Shown in pieces: positions 33,279 to 40,232 of a stretch of DNA of 64,000 nt. The notes below the pieces were generated by a model, which was not told the DNA's origin, searched no databases, and was given only the letters and a program-made list of their open reading frames with translations. Both the position numbers and the translations under genes were made by a program. The stretch lies in NCBI GenBank assembly GCA_031280685.1, contig JAITGM010000007.1, positions 62,001-126,000 on the forward strand. The letters are read 5' to 3'. The DNA is from Christensenellaceae bacterium (lineage in GTDB: Bacteria; Bacillota; Clostridia; Christensenellales; UBA1750). Position 1 is the first letter of the stretch. Every line of letters starts with the position of its first letter.

Positions 33279-34937
33279 TTAAGCTGCATTTTTGAGCATT
33301 TCGCCAACTTCGGCGAAGTATTTTTGCCGCACCGTCAGCGCGTCTATGACGGACACAAAGCCGTCTATGCGCGCCCGCTGCTCTATTTTTACAGGCCGGA
33401 ATTTCCTTGTTTCCATGTTGTGCTTGTATGCCACGTTCAGGAAATGGCCTTGTAAAAGCGTGTTTTCGTCGGCAAATAGGAAATTGCCGTCTAATAAAAT
33501 CCCCTCAAACTCACGAATAACAGGCGCTAAGTTTTCGCCCTGCCACACGTCATCCATGTGGAAGCCGTAGCCCCGCATATCGTCAACCAGATATTGCGCG
33601 CTGTATCGGTCATAGCCCACTTTCAGTACGTAAATTCTGTATTCCTCTTTGAGCTTTACAAACCAGTTGAACACGTCTTTATAATTCACATGGTTTTCGC
33701 CGGACAGCGTGACAATTCCACGCTTAACAAAAATATCATATGGCACGCCGTCTATAGCCGTGGCCGTTTCTATCCGGTTGGCCGGCATGAAGAATTGACA
33801 GAATGCGTATAACTTGCCGTCCCGCTCTATTACCACGCTTGCGGCGGTAAGGTCGGTTGTCTGCGAAAGGTCAATACCTCCCACGGCGTAGGTATTACGG
33901 AAACTGTCAAGCGTAAGCCCTGCGCTGGCTGCATAAATAACGGGCGCGTCGAAGGCCGCCATTGAAGAATTCTGCTTGATATTGCAATACTTCACAAGGA
34001 ATTCTGTTTTTTTGCTTATGCTGCCTTCGGCTATGGCGATCTCTTCTTCAAAGAATGCCGGGAATACTGAAACGCCCATATTCGGGTTCGCTTTTTTAAG
34101 CTCTGCTATGTCGTTCCACTTGTCCGGATCGTCCACCATGTAGATAAACGGAAGCAAGCGGCGTTCCTTGCTATTGCCTTTCAGGAATGCCGTAGAGCGC
34201 TTCATAAGCTCATCGTAAATACCGTCGTTCTCATAGCCCGCCGTGGAAATGGATAAAATAAAAGGCTGTCGCCGCGCGCCCAAAGCAGATTTCATAACTT
34301 CATACTGCTTTAGTCCAGCGTCGCCGCGCCAGCTTGCCACTTCGTCGTTTACAACTAAGTGCGGATTGAAACCATCTGACTTTTTAGCGTTAAATGCCAA
34401 CGGCTTTATAGCCGTGTTGCTTTCCTCAATGTAAATATCACTTCGACGCTTTTTTGAAAGCTCGGCAAGCTCCGGTTCCTTCTTGAGCATTTGAAAAAAG
34501 TTGTCGTAAACTATGTTCGCCTGCTCCAATTTCGGGGCTAAACAGTAAATTTTTGCCCCGTATTCACCGTCCAAATACGCCATGCAAGCGATAATCGCGG
34601 ACGCAAAAAGGGTTTTTCCGTTCTTTCTGCCAATGACAACAAACACTTCGCGCCAGACGCGCAAGCCGTCTGCATCCACAATGCCGAAAAGCGCTGAAAC
34701 AAGGGCTTTTTGCCATAGCTCCAGCTTTAATAAATCGTCGCGGCCTTCGCAATGATGGCAGAAGTTTTCAATAAAGCGAATGGCCTTGTTTGCCTTCTTC
34801 GCATTGAATAGATATTCGCCCCGCTCCAGCCCGGCAACGATAATTTCATAGACGGCAAGCACCCATTTTCCAACCGTTATTTCGCCGCTTTTTATGCGCG
34901 AATAGTAGTCGTAAATGTAATTCGCCGCCGCCATCAT
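33279..34937 (-). CDS. Terminase large subunit
   Basis: 552 aa. N-terminal ATPase: VIGRKNGKTLFASAIIACMAYLDGE carries the Walker A-like motif, and NPHLVVNDEVASWRGD carries the Walker B region. C-terminal nuclease: YAVGGIDLSQTTDLTAASVV with the acidic Asp, VLKVGYDRYSAQYLVDDM and RIDGFVSVIDALTV. The enzyme pumps DNA into proheads and cuts concatemers. It overlaps the TerS gene by 4 bases. Confidence 0.95.
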   Translation of the reverse strand: MMAAANYIYDYYSRIKSGEITVGKWVLAVYEIIVAGLERGEYLFNAKKANKAIRFIENFCHHCEGRDDLLKLELWQKALVSALFGIVDADGLRVWREVFVVIGRKNGKTLFASAIIACMAYLDGEYGAKIYCLAPKLEQANIVYDNFFQMLKKEPELAELSKKRRSDIYIEESNTAIKPLAFNAKKSDGFNPHLVVNDEVASWRGDAGLKQYEVMKSALGARRQPFILSISTAGYENDGIYDELMKRSTAFLKGNSKERRLLPFIYMVDDPDKWNDIAELKKANPNMGVSVFPAFFEEEIAIAEGSISKKTEFLVKYCNIKQNSSMAAFDAPVIYAASAGLTLDSFRNTYAVGGIDLSQTTDLTAASVVIERDGKLYAFCQFFMPANRIETATAIDGVPYDIFVKRGIVTLSGENHVNYKDVFNWFVKLKEEYRIYVLKVGYDRYSAQYLVDDMRGYGFHMDDVWQGENLAPVIREFEGILLDGNFLFADENTLLQGHFLNVAYKHNMETRKFRPVKIEQRARIDGFVSVIDALTVRQKYFAEVGEMLKNAA

Positions 34938-35287
34938 TCATCCCTCAAAGCCTGTAATTTGCTTTCTTTTTTCTTCACGGGCGGCGCAAGGTCGGCAAGC
35001 TGTTTCATAATTGCGGCGTGGTTTTTTGTCATGGCAATATGAGTTTTCACCGCCTCGGACTGCTTACGCCCGGACTGGTTCGCGCCGTTCTGGTATTCCT
35101 CGGTGTAGCCCTCTACGTTTATGATTTCCTGCAACTCTTCAAGCGACACCGCCATGAACGCGGCGTTGCGGATCAGGCTTTCAACGGTCTGCAATTTGTT
35201 TTTGTCAAGGTCACGAAAAACCCGCTTTAGTCGGCTGATCTCTTTCTTGATTTTCTGTTCTTTCGTAAGCTCTGCTTTTGTCGCCAT
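34934..35287 (-). CDS. Terminase small subunit
   Basis: 117 aa from ATG 35287 (MATKAELTKEQKIKKEISRLKRVF). Helical, with FRDLDKNKLQTVESLIRNAAFMAVSLEELQEIINVEG, a common P27-like small subunit pattern. It recognises the packaging start site and recruits TerL. Directly upstream of TerL on the same transcript. Confidence 0.8.
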   Translation of the reverse strand: MATKAELTKEQKIKKEISRLKRVFRDLDKNKLQTVESLIRNAAFMAVSLEELQEIINVEGYTEEYQNGANQSGRKQSEAVKTHIAMTKNHAAIMKQLADLAPPVKKKESKLQALRDE

Positions 35288-35392
35288 AAAAACGCCCCCT
35301 TCCTCCCGGCTACACACCACCCCCTCACGCTACACCCGTCATGCGCGCCTGTGTGGAGTAAAGTTAGCCGGCACGCTCGGTGCGGAAGCCGC

Positions 35393-35713
35393 CTAAAATT
35401 TTTCAAACGATGGGGGGGATAGTATCAAGTTGCCGTCGCTGTCGAAACTGTACCGCGAATTCCTTTCCGCTGCGTGATGCTCCCTGTTGTGGCAATCTTG
35501 ACAAAGTGCTTCAAGGTTGCCCCATGCAAGCGAAACGTAAGGATTATTTATATTATCCTGTGTCAAGTATTCCTTGTGGTGAACTATCTTTGCCGCAACC
35601 GGATTGCTCGGCGTGCTGCACCGTTCGCACAAGTAGCCCTTGCTTTGCATGAATGCCTCGCGGCATTGCTGCCATGCCACCGAAGCATAGAAGCGTTCAG
35701 CCCATGCTTTCAC
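35393..35713 (-). CDS. HNH endonuclease
   Basis: 106 aa from GTG 35713, preceded by a GGGAGG ribosome site. The HNH core reads CERCSTPSNPVAAKIVHHKEYLT...ALCQDCHNREHH with two CxxC zinc pairs. In HK97-type phages an HNH protein next to terminase is needed for specific cutting at packaging. A longer frame to 35935 crosses a terminator and a promoter region, so it is not the real start. Confidence 0.87.
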   Translation of the reverse strand: MKAWAERFYASVAWQQCREAFMQSKGYLCERCSTPSNPVAAKIVHHKEYLTQDNINNPYVSLAWGNLEALCQDCHNREHHAAERNSRYSFDSDGNLILSPPSFEKF

Positions 35714-35726
35714 ATCCTCACCGCCT

Positions 35727-35771
35727 CCCCAAAAAGAAAATAGCCGTGCCCTCGAAAGGGTACGGCTATAG
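35727..35771 (-). terminator. Terminator/attenuator between early and late regions
   Basis: ATAGCCGTACCCT and AGGGCACGGCTAT form a stem of about 13 bp with a short loop, followed on the minus strand by TTTTCTTTTT. It lies between the early operon and the packaging genes. Confidence 0.75.
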
Positions 35772-35790
35772 GCAATTCTGCATCGTCCAT

Positions 35791-35851
35791 AAGTATACCA
35801 TGTCGTTTGTGCATATGGAAAGTGCAAGTTATGCGCACGCCGTTTGTGCAT
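35791..35851 (-). promoter_or_regulatory. Candidate late promoter with direct repeats
   Basis: On the minus strand a -10-like TATACTT (35797-35791) has no good -35. Instead two direct copies of an 11-base motif (plus-strand reading CGTTTGTGCAT at 35804-35814 and 35841-35851), 37 bases apart, lie upstream. This is what an activator-dependent late promoter would look like, and an ArpU-like regulator gene ends at 35851. Confidence 0.5.
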
Positions 35852-36381
35852 TACAGCGCCGCCGCGCCATATAGCCATACCGCCAGCCGACGCACCAGCC
35901 GCCCCCGGTTCCGGCGCACTGTCGAAGCGTCGCATGGAATGACCGCCGCTATGTCGTCATCCGTCCGGCCTTCAAGAAATTTCCCGGCCACCGCCGCATA
36001 GTAGGGATCGGCCTCTATAGTTTTGAGCGCGCCCGCTATTGTGGCAACTTCGTATTCGTCGGCGGCAATTCGTGCTTCCATGTCCTGCACCAGCGCGTCA
36101 AGTATTTCTTCCGGCGTTAGTCGTGTTCCCGTTCTGGTGAACCGTACAATGTCTTTGCTGCGCCCCGGCGCTCCATGTAATAAATATTCTTGTAGCCGCT
36201 CCCTGTTGTCCACAATCCGGTTTTGCAAGACAGGAAAGGCGTAAAGCCGCTTTTCTGTGTCCTTGTATGCGTTCTTCGTTTCACTGGCGGCCTGAACCCG
36301 CCCGGCTTGCAGTCCAGCATTTACCGCCTTTTCAATTACCGCGTTTATATCCAGCGGTTTAGGTTTCTTGTTTTGTGCCAT
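35851..36381 (-). CDS. ArpU-like late transcription regulator
   Basis: 176 aa. The C-terminal part (VATIAGALKTIEADPYYAAVAGKFLEGRTDDDIAAVIPCDASTVRRNRGRLVRRLAVWLY) is a sigma-70 region 4-like helix-turn-helix found in ArpU/RinA-type phage regulators that switch on late genes. It is the last gene before the packaging operon and its stop abuts the candidate late promoter repeats. Alternative: a terminase-associated DNA-binding protein. Confidence 0.75.
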   Translation of the reverse strand: MAQNKKPKPLDINAVIEKAVNAGLQAGRVQAASETKNAYKDTEKRLYAFPVLQNRIVDNRERLQEYLLHGAPGRSKDIVRFTRTGTRLTPEEILDALVQDMEARIAADEYEVATIAGALKTIEADPYYAAVAGKFLEGRTDDDIAAVIPCDASTVRRNRGRLVRRLAVWLYGAAAL

Positions 36382-36778
36382 ATGCCATATCCTCCATTTT
36401 CAAATAATCTAAAATTACCTGTGCCGCTGGTTCCCACCCAAAGCAAAGGGCAACGCAATAACCCTGCGCCTTTAATCGCTCCATCCATTCCGTTTGTGTT
36501 TCGCTTACCTTGCCGCCCCGCTGCCGCTTTAGCTCTATGTAAAGGCCGTGGAAGCCTCCGCGGGCAACGGGTAAGCATATGTCCGGTATGCCAGCTTTCA
36601 CGCCCTCGGCTTTGAAGCGTCCCGCCTCGGCCTTGCTGCGGCTGCCGCCGTTCGGCACGTGGTACATAAGCGCCAATTCCGGAAAGCGCCCGCTTTGTAT
36701 AACTGCCCACTGAAATAGCGTTTGCTGTTCCTCGCTTTCCGTAGGAACTGGCAATGCGGCATTATTACGGCGTTGCAT
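36359..36778 (-). CDS. VRR-NUC domain nuclease
   Basis: 139 aa. TESEEQQTLFQWA, YHVPNGGSRSKAEAGRFKAEGVKAGIPDICLP and GLYIELKRQRGGKVSETQTEWM give the VRR-NUC core with catalytic Asp and Glu-x-Lys. Phage VRR-NUC proteins are structure-specific or Holliday-junction-type nucleases linked to replication and recombination. Overlaps both neighbours by short stretches. Confidence 0.9.
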   Translation of the reverse strand: MQRRNNAALPVPTESEEQQTLFQWAVIQSGRFPELALMYHVPNGGSRSKAEAGRFKAEGVKAGIPDICLPVARGGFHGLYIELKRQRGGKVSETQTEWMERLKAQGYCVALCFGWEPAAQVILDYLKMEDMAYGTKQET

Positions 36779-37136
36779 ATTGCGCCCCCTCTTGAAGCCC
36801 CTCTTTCAAGCCTTCTTTTAGTTTTTGTTCCCATTCGGCGAAGTAGAATATTTCCATTCCGTGGGCGGCGGCGTAACCGTGTTCAAACATTGCCCCGCGG
36901 CTGTCTGTCCAGTCCGGCAAAAAGCAAGCGGCTTTGCATTCTGCCAGCATTGCGCCGGATATGCGCATATATGCTTCGTAGTCAAACCCGCTCGAAGGAA
37001 GCATAGCGGGATTGAGAACGATAAACCCCGCCTTTTCCAGCGTTTGCGCCGCATCTAAGAATTTTAAGCGGTAATACGGATCACCTGTGATTTTCCCCGC
37101 AAGGTAAACTGTTGTCGCGTGTTTAGGCATTTTCAT
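36765..37136 (-). CDS. DUF4406-type nucleoside 2-deoxyribosyltransferase-like protein
   Basis: 123 aa. TTVYLAGKITGDPYYRLKFLDAAQTLEKAGFIVLNPAMLP and SRGAMFEHGYAAAHGMEIFY match the DUF4406 group of the nucleoside deoxyribosyltransferase fold. It may act on nucleotides or nucleosides during phage DNA synthesis; the reaction is not established. Confidence 0.82.
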   Translation of the reverse strand: MKMPKHATTVYLAGKITGDPYYRLKFLDAAQTLEKAGFIVLNPAMLPSSGFDYEAYMRISGAMLAECKAACFLPDWTDSRGAMFEHGYAAAHGMEIFYFAEWEQKLKEGLKEGLQEGAQYATP

Positions 37137-37441
37137 AGCTCCCCCTTTTCTCTTCTCGCTTGCATTTTATCGTTTAGGCGGTCGGCCACCCTCTGCGCCC
37201 GCCGCTGCGTGCGGTATAGCTCGCGCCGGGAAGCGTCGTATTCCTCGGCATAGCCCGGATCGCCTTCGTACATGTCATTCGGCGGCACAAGCTGCCATTC
37301 GCCCACGAATAGCTTTTTCGTTTTGTTGCTGTAGCTGAAAAGGCCACCTTTGCGAACCAGTGTCACGGGTACGGCGCAAAATGTTTCGTACATGTCCGTT
37401 ACAATCCAATATCGCCCGCCAATTCTCGGAAATATCACCAT
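37133..37441 (-). CDS. Phage hypothetical protein, 102 aa
   Basis: Begins at ATG 37441 (MVIFPRIGGRYWIVTDM) after a GGAGGG site. It has an N-terminal beta-rich half and a C-terminal Arg/Lys/Glu-rich helix (RRELYRTQRRAQRVADRLNDKMQARREKGEL). No family recognised. It sits between the MT-A70 methylase and DUF4406 genes with a 4-base overlap to the latter. Confidence 0.65.
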   Translation of the reverse strand: MVIFPRIGGRYWIVTDMYETFCAVPVTLVRKGGLFSYSNKTKKLFVGEWQLVPPNDMYEGDPGYAEEYDASRRELYRTQRRAQRVADRLNDKMQARREKGEL

Positions 37442-37445
37442 GCCT

Positions 37446-38078
37446 TTAACCCTCCTGTGCTTCAAAGTAATCAAAGAACGATAATTGCCCGTCGTCGTTG
37501 CCGGCCGCATTATCTGGCAACACTTCGGCTTCTTCGTCCGGCGCTTCGTTGCCCCAACAATCCCACCCCGGCGCGGATTGCCGGGCGAAAAGCTCTATTG
37601 CCTCGCCACCGCCCATAAGCTCCATAATTTTCTTCCGGACAATCGGCGGTTTTGCACTATGGCGGCCAAGTGGCCATTCGATAAGCTGCGATACGCTGGC
37701 CGAAACCCGCTTCGGCTTTCCTCGCGTCGCAATAAAGCAAGGTTCCGTATTTCCTCGCGTCCAGCGGCCAAGCCCGAAGAACCAGCCTTTGCCGCTTCGG
37801 TTCTGCTTTATCCACTGGAACCCGATTGTTTTATATTCAAAGCCCCATGCCTCAATAAGCCGTAAGGCTTCGCGCATCATGGGATATGTAGCCCAAAGAA
37901 ATAATACGCAATCCTTTTCCGCTATCCGTTCGACTGGTAGGGCGCATATGTCGTCGATCTTCATGGTCTGGTAATGCAATTCACAAGCTCCATTGCATTT
38001 CTTGTCGTTATAGCTCCACGGCGGATCGGCGTAAATTATGCTGTATTTCTTGTCTGTGTTGAAAATGTCCACATACAA
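37446..38078 (-). CDS. MT-A70 family DNA adenine methyltransferase
   Basis: 210 aa. The catalytic DPPW lies in YSIIYADPPWSYND; VLFLWATYPMMREALRLIEAWGFEYKTIGFQWIK and RGNTEPCFIATRGKP complete the MT-A70 pattern. It transfers a methyl group from SAM to N6 of adenine in DNA, probably to protect phage DNA. It is one of three methyltransferases in the early operon. Confidence 0.92.
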   Translation of the reverse strand: MYVDIFNTDKKYSIIYADPPWSYNDKKCNGACELHYQTMKIDDICALPVERIAEKDCVLFLWATYPMMREALRLIEAWGFEYKTIGFQWIKQNRSGKGWFFGLGRWTRGNTEPCFIATRGKPKRVSASVSQLIEWPLGRHSAKPPIVRKKIMELMGGGEAIELFARQSAPGWDCWGNEAPDEEAEVLPDNAAGNDDGQLSFFDYFEAQEG

Positions 38079-38084
38079 ACGCCG

Positions 38085-38963
38085 TCACCCCCTCTTTTTC
38101 TGCTTTTTCGTTTTTCGCGGCGGCGGCTCCGGCTTTAGGTGCATTTTCGCATATATGTAAGCCCCTGCCACGAATTTAGAACTTTTCACCGCTACTTCGT
38201 CGAAGTCGTATTCGGGAAATAGCTTGCTGAAAATCATCGGCGCGGCTGCGTCCATATCCTGCGCCATGCGCTCGGCCTGCCTTTTGCTGATCTTCGTGTC
38301 GGCGGTTGTTATGGTCGGCTCCTTCAAATTCCGCGAAGCCTGCCAGCGCTTGCTTTTCGTCGGCTGCTTCGTGATATACCGCGCCAACCCTTCCAGCGTG
38401 CCATCCTCCGGCTCTAATTCATCAACGCGAACGCTGCCATGCGGCCAAAGGCTTTTTACTGTTTTTCTATCCATGCCGGACATGATAACGTGATGGTGAA
38501 CCCGTGTCCTGCGCCCGTCGCCGTTGTAAAACTCAATCACGTAAACATACTTCAATTCCGAAAGCCCGTTTTTGCGCCGATATGTGCGAACCCGACGAAT
38601 GAAATTGCGTATGTCCCGGCGCGCCTGTTCTTCCTCTGGTAACACGCCGCGCTTGTAAGTAAGCGTTACATGGAGGTCTTCCGGCGTAAAGTTGGCATTG
38701 ATTTTCCGGATCAGTTTCTTTTTTGCGTTCCGGTCGTTCAAATTCTGCTGTGCTTCTCGGCTGGAATGCACCTTCGCCGCCCGAACCTCGTTTTTCGTGT
38801 TCCAAAGCGGGTAAACCTCCACTTCCAGAACCTGACCGCTTTTTATCGTGGCCGCCCTGTATCTGAAAATATCTTTGTGCCGCAATGCTTCAAAAGCGCT
38901 TTCTGTAAGCTCGCCGCACATCTGGTCAAAAAGAAATTCATAGTTTTTTGCGCTATACGGCAT
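38085..38963 (-). CDS. HUH rolling-circle replication initiator-like protein
   Basis: 292 aa. Three HUH endonuclease motifs are visible: motif 1 LHVTLTYKRG, the HUH motif RVHHHVIMSG and motif 3 LARYITKQ with the presumed nicking Tyr and Lys. Such proteins nick one DNA strand and stay covalently attached, starting rolling-circle synthesis. The C-terminus is strongly basic. Rep proteins of this class occur in filamentous phages, plasmids and some Firmicute prophages. Confidence 0.8.
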   Translation of the reverse strand: MPYSAKNYEFLFDQMCGELTESAFEALRHKDIFRYRAATIKSGQVLEVEVYPLWNTKNEVRAAKVHSSREAQQNLNDRNAKKKLIRKINANFTPEDLHVTLTYKRGVLPEEEQARRDIRNFIRRVRTYRRKNGLSELKYVYVIEFYNGDGRRTRVHHHVIMSGMDRKTVKSLWPHGSVRVDELEPEDGTLEGLARYITKQPTKSKRWQASRNLKEPTITTADTKISKRQAERMAQDMDAAAPMIFSKLFPEYDFDEVAVKSSKFVAGAYIYAKMHLKPEPPPRKTKKQKKRG

Positions 38964-38977
38964 TTTCCCTTACCCCC

Positions 38978-39532
38978 TCAATATCCGAAGTCATGCTTTA
39001 CTTGATTGCTGTAATGCGCGTCAAGCTCAAACACGGAATTGTAAAGGGCGGTCTGCAAGTATGCCTTTTTGTTATAAATTTTGCTGGTTATCTGTGCGAA
39101 GTTGTCCGCTACAAGTTCGGCGTGGGCGTGTGTCAACTGCGAATAAACTTCCTGCACCATTTCAACATTCGTAAATGAGCCGTTTATTTTTATCGCCTTC
39201 GGTGCGCCGTCCCGGTCTTCGATTTCCATTGCCAGCACTTCGGCGATTATGTAGCAGATTTCCTTATATCGCGGCAAGTCCGGATTTCCCGTATAATCCA
39301 AGTGGGCAAAATCAATTTGCCGCTTTGCTATTTCTATGGCTGCGGCCAAAGAAAGACGGACGGGACGGACTGACATTGACGCGCCGATGCATGAATGATT
39401 TTTTTCAAGAAGCGAAAGCGCACGGGATATATTTTGCATCGCCTCTTCTTCTGGCATCCCTCCTAAAAACCTTTCAAGCCTGTTTTTGATCTCTTGATAT
39501 TCTGCCAATGGCAGGGAAATATATTTATCCAT
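38978..39532 (-). CDS. DUF6017-like replication-associated protein
   Basis: 184 aa from ATG 39532, which follows GGAGG. The C-terminal part (FTNVEMVQEVYSQLTHAHAELVADNFAQITSKIYNKKAYLQTALYNSVFELDAHYSNQVKHDFGY) resembles the DUF6017 domain found at the C-terminus of RepA-type initiators of Firmicute plasmids and ICEs. Here it stands alone without the DNA-binding half. It precedes the HUH Rep-like gene by 15 bases, suggesting a shared role in replication. Confidence 0.7.
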   Translation of the reverse strand: MDKYISLPLAEYQEIKNRLERFLGGMPEEEAMQNISRALSLLEKNHSCIGASMSVRPVRLSLAAAIEIAKRQIDFAHLDYTGNPDLPRYKEICYIIAEVLAMEIEDRDGAPKAIKINGSFTNVEMVQEVYSQLTHAHAELVADNFAQITSKIYNKKAYLQTALYNSVFELDAHYSNQVKHDFGY

Positions 39533-39606
39533 TTTCACGGCCTCCATCGTTCAGATGATAATACCCATTACAAGCCCGTAATGCGCCACGGTTAGGCGCT
39601 TTTCGC

Positions 39607-39635
39607 TTGACTTGTAGCCGTGTGTTTGATATAAT
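39607..39635 (+). promoter_or_regulatory. Promoter of a plus-strand small RNA
   Basis: TTGACT (39607-39612) and TATAAT (39630-39635) separated by 17 bases, near consensus. It points against the direction of the surrounding early genes. Confidence 0.75.
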
Positions 39636-39641
39636 AATTAT

Positions 39642-39719
39642 GTTAGTTATCGCACTTACACACGGCATAAACCCTTCGGGGGAAAGCGGCTTGCAGTCTA
39701 CGCAAGCCGCTTTTGTTTT
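39642..39719 (+). ncRNA. Predicted prophage small RNA, about 75-80 nt
   Basis: A near-consensus promoter is followed within 80 bases by a perfect 11-bp stem (AAGCGGCTTGC at 39684-39694 and GCAAGCCGCTT at 39702-39712) and a T-rich tail, so a short transcript should be made. A second small hairpin (CCCTTCGGGG) lies in its middle. The only open frame begins at the very transcription start without a ribosome site. It sits between the Cys-rich early protein and the DUF6017-like replication gene, inside an otherwise minus-strand operon. No known RNA family is recognised. Confidence 0.65.
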
Positions 39720-39727
39720 GCGTTCTT

Positions 39728-40102
39728 TTATCCGTAATTTTCGCCGTCGAATTCTTCATACTCGCCGCAATCTGGTTCGCCCTCTTTTGGCGAATAGCGG
39801 ATACCGTCCACGCAACCGACGCACGGGAACGGATTTTCTTCATCCGTTTCGGCGCTGCCATCGTCAAGCGGGCAATGCGCCAGCTTCGCGCACGTGTTGC
39901 ACCAACACGCTTTACAGTCGGCAATATTCGTTTTGCCCGGCGTTGCCGCTGCTGGTTTTTCGTCCTGCGTCCAGTAAAGAGCCTCCATCGCCGTAGGGAA
40001 CACAACTTCAAGAAACTTCGTGCGTTCCCGGTCGATAAAGTCCGGATCACCGTGCGCTTCGAATTCAATGTCGGCTATCTTATATCTAACGCGGCTTTCC
40101 AT
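39728..40102 (-). CDS. Cysteine-rich early phage protein, 124 aa
   Basis: N-terminal half MESRVRYKIADIEFEAHGDPDFIDRERTKFLEVVFPTAMEALYW is followed by a cysteine cluster (DCKACWCNTCAKLAHCPL...FPCVGCVDG...DCGEYEE) that could bind zinc or an Fe-S cluster. No family recognised. The start overlaps the end of the 48-aa membrane peptide gene, so translation is probably coupled. Confidence 0.7.
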   Translation of the reverse strand: MESRVRYKIADIEFEAHGDPDFIDRERTKFLEVVFPTAMEALYWTQDEKPAAATPGKTNIADCKACWCNTCAKLAHCPLDDGSAETDEENPFPCVGCVDGIRYSPKEGEPDCGEYEEFDGENYG

Positions 40103-40232
40103 TCCCGCGGCCTCCTTTTATAATGTTGCGTATGCAGGCCAGCACCACGGCCACGATCAGCGCCGCGCCTCCTGCGCAAGCAACGCCCACAAGCAAATAG
40201 AAGGCGTTTGCCATAAATTGAAATGCCGTCAT
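40086..40232 (-). CDS. 48-aa single-pass membrane peptide downstream of the VR2 protein
   Basis: ATG 40232 overlaps the stop of the VR2 gene (ATGA) and its own TAG overlaps the start of the next gene. One hydrophobic helix (FYLLVGVACAGGAALIVAVVLACI) is followed by a basic tail (RNIIKGGRGNGKPR), so the C-terminus should face the cytoplasm. Tight translational coupling to the DGR-diversified protein suggests stoichiometric expression and perhaps membrane anchoring of it; this is inference. Confidence 0.7.
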   Translation of the reverse strand: MTAFQFMANAFYLLVGVACAGGAALIVAVVLACIRNIIKGGRGNGKPR

